5,893 nt of DNA, taken from UBA4675 sp964601265. GTDB lineage: Bacteria; Bacillota; Clostridia; Christensenellales; Borkfalkiaceae. Positions within the stretch are counted from its first letter, which is position 1. Each line of letters starts with the position of its first letter. The notes under the pieces are model-generated. The model was given only the letters and a program-made list of their open reading frames with translations. It was not told the DNA's origin and made no database searches. Below, one piece after another: positions 5,151 through 5,893 of this stretch. The DNA is taken from contig CAZRMT010000059.1 of NCBI GenBank assembly GCA_964601265.1, positions 1 to 5,893 on the forward strand, read 5' to 3'. A program made the translations under genes and the position numbers.

Positions 5151-5893
5151 ATGTTGTATTTTGTCGCTACGCCCATAGGGAATTTAAAGGATATTACTTT
5201 AAGGGCATTAGAAATTTTAAAACAAGTCGATTATATTGCGTGCGAGGACACACGCCATTCGTTAACGCTGTTAAACGCTTACGAAATAAAAAAACCGCTT
5301 TTTTCATACCATAAGTTTAACGAATCGTCCGCTTGCGAAAAGATTATAGACTTACTAAAAGAGGGTAAAGAAATAGCCGTTATATCCGACGCGGGTATGC
5401 CACTGATATGCGACCCTGGGGCAACGCTGACAAAAAGACTGATAGAGGAAAATCTGCCTTTTACGGTAGTGCCGGGGGCTAGTGCCTTTACGTCGGCGTT
5501 GGTGCTGTCGGGAATAGGCGAAGGCAAGTTTTTATTTTACGGATTTCTACCCGAAAAAAGAGGCGAAATACAAAGAGAATTAGAGGCTTTAAAAGAATTA
5601 AAAGTTCCGTTGATTTTCTATTGCGCTCCGCACGACTTACAAAAAACAGTTGGCTATCTTTACGAATTTTTAGGCGAAAGAAAAGCCGTTGCGGTTAGAG
5701 AAATTACGAAAATTCACGAGGAGAGAATAGAGTTTAATTTGTCCGACGGATACTCGGGCGAAGTAAAAGGCGAGTTCGTGTTAATCGTGCAAGGAAACGG
5801 CGAAAAAAAGGCTTTTCCCGATAATATAGGCGAACATTTGCAAGTTTACCTTGACCAAGGACTAAGCAAAAACGAAGCGATAAAACGAGTTGC
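5151..5893 (+). CDS. rsmI: 16S rRNA (cytidine-1402-2'-O)-methyltransferase RsmI, C-terminus cut off by the window edge
   Basis: RsmI 2'-O-methylates C1402 in the decoding centre of the 30S subunit using SAM. From the ATG at 5151 the frame is open for 247 codons to the window end; the family usually has about 280 residues, so a few dozen are missing. Tetrapyrrole-methylase-type motifs are in order: ATPIGNLKDITLRALEIL (6-23), CEDTRHSLTLLNAY (31-44), SDAGMPLICDPG (79-90), VPGASAF (107-113), VREITKIHEE (182-191) and KGEFVLIVQG (206-215). The third motif differs from the common SDAGTPxISDPG at Met83 and Cys87. A short AGGA at 5141-5144, overlapping the trmN6 TAG, lies 6 bases before the start. The 8-base gap to trmN6 implies one transcript. 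Confidence 0.95.
   Translation, partial: MLYFVATPIGNLKDITLRALEILKQVDYIACEDTRHSLTLLNAYEIKKPLFSYHKFNESSACEKIIDLLKEGKEIAVISDAGMPLICDPGATLTKRLIEENLPFTVVPGASAFTSALVLSGIGEGKFLFYGFLPEKRGEIQRELEALKELKVPLIFYCAPHDLQKTVGYLYEFLGERKAVAVREITKIHEERIEFNLSDGYSGEVKGEFVLIVQGNGEKKAFPDNIGEHLQVYLDQGLSKNEAIKRV

Overview
The window looks like a chromosomal piece of an anaerobic, AT-rich Firmicute, most likely a member of the Clostridia. The evidence is a clostridial 2[4Fe-4S] ferredoxin, strong GGAGG-type ribosome binding sites, AT-rich sigma-A-like promoters, codon use rich in AAA, ATA and TTA, and Firmicute-style gene neighbourhoods. I assigned the organism from these features and not from a marker-gene match. No rRNA, tRNA, mobile element, CRISPR array or phage gene was seen. 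No gene-free stretch exceeds 300 bases; the two largest gaps (1517-1694 and 4117-4239) hold promoters, 5' leaders and possible hairpins.

Left part, minus strand (1-1516): a two-gene operon reading leftward. It encodes a NifU/IscU-like 'iron-sulfur scaffold' relative, then the GGGtGRT protein, which is cut by the window edge. The genes are 14 bases apart, and the second gene's Shine-Dalgarno overlaps the first gene's stop. This pair is the least understood part of the window. The scaffold homologue lacks most of the canonical IscU cluster ligands, and the GGGtGRT family has no assigned function that I know of.

Middle, plus strand (1695-4116): tyrS, yigZ (IMPACT family) and recX form a tightly packed operon with stop/start overlaps of 1 and 4 bases. 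It is driven from a divergent promoter that sits back to back with the minus-strand promoter. The tyrS leader is too short for a T-box.

Right part, plus strand (4117-5893): a 56-residue ferredoxin gene has its own strong promoter, a short leader hairpin and a clear intrinsic terminator. It is followed by trmN6 (tRNA1(Val) adenine methyltransferase) and rsmI (16S rRNA C1402 2'-O-methyltransferase), the latter cut by the window edge. This pair resembles the Bacillus yabB-yazA-rsmI cluster without the middle gene. The trmN6 start lies directly behind the ferredoxin terminator and has no visible ribosome binding site.

Most of the window is translation and RNA-modification housekeeping with two Fe-S elements. 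I do not see a clearly new system. The best candidates for follow-up are the scaffold-like/GGGtGRT pair and the similar promoter-plus-5'-hairpin design shared by the two Fe-S transcripts.
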